Source: Thiohalomonas sp963783235
GTDB taxonomy: Bacteria > Pseudomonadota > Gammaproteobacteria > Thiohalomonadales > Thiohalomonadaceae
Direction: 5' to 3'
Assembly: GCA_963783235.1 (NCBI GenBank)
Contig: CAWAMN010000001.1
Coordinates: 248,001-312,000 of the forward strand
Length of the DNA stretch: 64,000 nt
How positions within the stretch are numbered: the stretch's first letter is position 1; each line of letters begins with the position of its first letter. Under the pieces are notes generated by a model. The model was not told where the DNA came from, did no database searches, and saw only the letters and a list, made by a program, of their open reading frames with translations. The position numbers and the translations under genes were made by a program. Below, piece after piece: positions 61,501-64,000 of the stretch.

Positions 61501-63507
61501 CTGGTCCTCGATGGCGCGGAACAGGGACTTTTCGTCCAGATTCGCGTTTTCCATTACCGGGGAGGCCTTGAAGAACGCACCCTGGAAGGCGATGCCCTGC
61601 ATACGGAACTGCAGGTCGGCGTTGGAGGCCTCGCTCTTGGCGATCTGGAAGCCATCCACGTAGAAGATGCGAATGTCGTTCTCGACCACGAACTTGCGGA
61701 CCGAGTGGGGGAAGCTGTTCCAGACCGCCTCGGGCGTCTCCAGGCTGGACTGGACCACAAAGGTGCCGCCCTTCTTCAGACCGAACAGGGCATTGGAGTG
61801 CTCGAACACGTTCGGGTCCGGGGAGAGCACCGCGTCCACGAAGTGGTACTCGCAGCTGATCTTGATGGGCTCCGGTGCCGCCGACAGATAGTAGGTGGTC
61901 GGCTGCCCCTTCTTCTCGGAGCCGTACTTGGGGTTCGCCTTGATGTCGTAGCCCAGCAGGTCGAACAGGGTCATGGCCAGGTTCTTGCCGGTGGTGACCG
62001 CACCCCAGCCGCCTACGGAGTGCAACCGCACCGTGATCGAGCCCTCCGGCATCAGGTTGGGGTTCTCCGAGCCGCGCAGGGCCAGCTCGCCAATATCCGG
62101 ATAGGCCTCCAGCAGCTCCTGCTGATAGAGCTCCTGCTTGGGGCTGTCGGGGACATCGTGCAGAAAATCGATCGACAGGTAAAAAAACTTCCGTTTTTCC
62201 CCGCCCTCCAGCATGTTCTCCACGGCGGCAATCAGTCCTTCGGGCTGCAGGTCGCGCGAACCGAGGCCAAATGCGCCGGAGTAGAGGGCCGGGATGTCAC
62301 CCTTTTTGCTGTAGACCGCGTAATCGGGGTGGGGCAGGTGACCATTGGCGGCGATGTTGTTCTCGATGCACTTGGAAAAAGCGGCACGGATCTCGCGCAT
62401 CAGGGGCAGATCTTCCGCCAACGGCTGATCGGTGCGCTCCAGCACGGTCACGCCCTTCTTACCCTTGAAAACCTGTCCCAGAAGATCGCCCGGGAATGGC
62501 CGGAAACTGGTGACGCCGACCACGCCGACGTTGAGTTTTCGGGTCTGACGCAGGTAGTCGGCGACGGCCTCGGCCTGCACCACCATGGAACCCTGGCCGA
62601 CGATGAGATAATCGGCGTCCTCGGCCTTATAGGTGTAGATACGTTCGTGCTTGCGGCCCGTGAGTTGATGGAACTCCTCCATCGCCTTTTCCATCAATTC
62701 GGGGATGTGGCGGTAGAAGAAGGGGCGCTGGGCGGCGACCGCCTGCATGAAGGCGTCCTGGTTCTGCACCGAGCCGGAGGTGACGGGGTTGTCCACATCC
62801 CAGGTCAGGGGAATGCGGCGGCGGGTCTCACCGAAGAGCATCTTCTGCGCCGGGGTCGGGCATTCGATGATGTCCTCGGGTTTGCCCAGATACTCGGCGA
62901 TGAGTTCGCGCTCCGGGACCTGGAGGGATTCGATCAAGTGTGTGGTGAGAAAACCGTCCTGGGCGACGATGCCCGGCGTAAGGGCCAATTCCGCCACCCG
63001 GTGCGCAATGATGTTCAGATCCGCCGCACTCTGGGCATCCTTGGCCATCATCTGGAAGAAGCCGGTGTCGTCTACCGAGTGGTAGTCGTCGTGACCGGCA
63101 TGCACGTTCAACGAGGCTTTGGTGATGGCGCGGCAGCCGATATTCAGGACGTAGGTCAGGCGTTTGCCGGCTGCGGCATAGAGCGATTCGTGCATGAAGG
63201 CCACGCCCTGCGCCGAGGAGAAGTTGGTGGCGCGCAGCCCGGTCATGGACAGCCCGGCGGTGACCGCCGCCGCGGCGTGTTCGGATTCAGGTTCAATGAA
63301 GATGAGGGGGCGTTCGGCGATATTGATGTGCCCCTTCGAGACCTCTTCCGCCCAGAACTCGCCCATCTGCGTGGACGGCGTAATGGGATACGCACCGGCG
63401 GCGTCGGAGGACTCGCGCTCGCACATGATGACGGCGCTGTTGCCGTCCATGGCCTGGCGGGAGCCGGGGTACTTGAACTGTGCGTTGTCTTTCTGCTTCA
63501 TCTTCAT
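58551..63507 (-). CDS. Giant pyruvate:ferredoxin/flavodoxin oxidoreductase, one frameshift
   Basis: About 1,651 residues after correction, against ~1,170 for NifJ. Domain I: DAAGAYPITPSTQMGEFWAEE. Two-cluster ferredoxin region: CTACGDCYTVCPDSAIP and CKGCMECVEVCKDDALE, separated by an unusually long helical insert. TPP domain: GDGACLGCGEKTA, VNATGCTSVWGSTFPFSPYPF, VVAVGGDGAMYDIGFQNLSRA, DTQVYSNTGGQ. Frame breaks at ~59062-59070 (GATCGATC). Dropping one base, or one GATC, gives EERRHFWRQLKGIVG and a Gly/Asn-rich linker. A C-terminal ferredoxin-like domain follows (ECTACDECIELAPKVF, CTAVCIHPGTPWNP). It probably feeds Rnf with ferredoxin electrons. Confidence 0.9.
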
Positions 63508-63549
63508 AAGCGAAACACCACTTCTCTGCGATCTCGGAAATCGGTGCCG

Positions 63550-64000
63550 TCAGGCCCGGGGTAGGGGTTCAACCCTTTCGGGCAGGGGCTCCTTTCGGGT
63601 GACCCTTTTGGCTTTGGCGCCCTTGATGGCGCCTTTCACTTCATCGAGCCAGACGATGGCGCCCGTGGGGCAGCGTTCGATGGCGACCTTCGAGGCCAAA
63701 TCGTTTTTCCCGTAGTCGATAACCGCCACGTTGTCCTCCATGGCGATGAGCCCTTCGGGCGAGTCGGCCGCGCAGCGCCCGCAGGCGGTACAGACCACCT
63801 CACAGTGGGATTCCCCTTCGTCGGCGAAGTCCTGGTTCTTGCAGGCGACCCAGAGGCGATGGCTGATCGGCTGCAGCGAAAAAAGGTCTTTGGGACAGGT
63901 ATCGACACAGTCGCCGCAGGCGGTGCATTTGTCGGCATCCACTACCGGCAGCCCGTATTTGTTCATGCGAATGGCATCGAAGTCGCAAACGGCCTCACAG
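63550..64000 (-). CDS. rnfB: RnfB-like polyferredoxin (partial at window end)
   Basis: The reading frame enters from beyond 64000 (CEAVCDFDAIRMNKYGLP) and ends at 63550. Clusters visible: CTACGDCVDTCPKDLFS, CEVVCTACGRCAADSP and a lone CPTGAI, matching the C-terminal half of multi-cluster RnfB forms. It ends with a basic tail (KGAKAKRVTRKEPLPERVEPLPRA). The 42-bp gap to the oxidoreductase start implies one operon. The N-terminal membrane anchor is not in view. Confidence 0.75.
   Translation of the reverse strand, partial: CEAVCDFDAIRMNKYGLPVVDADKCTACGDCVDTCPKDLFSLQPISHRLWVACKNQDFADEGESHCEVVCTACGRCAADSPEGLIAMEDNVAVIDYGKNDLASKVAIERCPTGAIVWLDEVKGAIKGAKAKRVTRKEPLPERVEPLPRA

Overview
The window looks like chromosome from a gammaproteobacterium, possibly a Chromatiales-like or sulfur-oxidiser-like lineage. 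The basis is gene content and order: the serC-pheA-hisC-tyrA-aroA-cmk-rpsA-ihfB supraoperon, lapA-lapB-pyrF, thrS-infC-rpmI-rplT-pheS-pheT-ihfA-merR-tRNA-Pro, an ATC-initiated infC and an rnf operon. The taxonomic call is an inference; no rRNA or other decisive marker is present.

Layout. (1) 1-12667: the end of serC, then serA, pheA, hisC, DAHP synthase, tyrA, aroA, cmk, rpsA, ihfB, lapA, lapB and pyrF, all on the plus strand; these cover serine, aromatic amino acid and histidine synthesis plus translation and envelope control. (2) 12677-15968: uvrB (minus) divergent from an aspartate aminotransferase. (3) 16182-25436: tRNA-Asn followed by a 9.2 kb integrative element bounded by a 48-bp direct repeat of the tRNA 3' end. 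Its genes are all on the minus strand: integrase, an excisionase-like HTH protein, a P-loop ATPase, a Nu1-like HTH protein, a chain of overlapping small unknown genes, and a ribbon-helix-helix regulator with its own operator. (4) 25769-27332: galU, a small ComEA-like protein and tRNA-Val. (5) 27801-31801: a PrsT-type TPR lipoprotein and an exosortase-EpsI fusion. (6) 32069-39709: thrS through tRNA-Pro. (7) 40364-45623: a five-gene branched-chain amino acid (or amide) type ABC importer. (8) 45887-49808: a TPR plus outer-membrane barrel protein (Slam/DUF560-like) followed by a FecR-domain protein with two C-terminal glycine-rich barrel-like modules, a candidate type XI secretion pair. (9) 49870-53665: a 50-residue ORF, ppsR and ppsA. 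(10) 53790-64000: an rnf operon read on the minus strand in the order rnfB, a giant pyruvate:ferredoxin oxidoreductase, rnfC, rnfD, rnfG, rnfE, rnfA, and a small Cys-rich membrane protein like NqrM.

Seven strongly conserved genes (aroA, rpsA, uvrB, pheT, the merR gene, the ABC substrate-binding gene and the oxidoreductase) each carry one small frameshift. Several of them are essential in related bacteria, so sequence or assembly error is more likely than gene decay. Short intergenic repeat families are scattered between genes: CCACAGAG-type and CCACGGGG-type repeats, and 130-bp elements with CAGGCTGTTGAAAA inverted ends.
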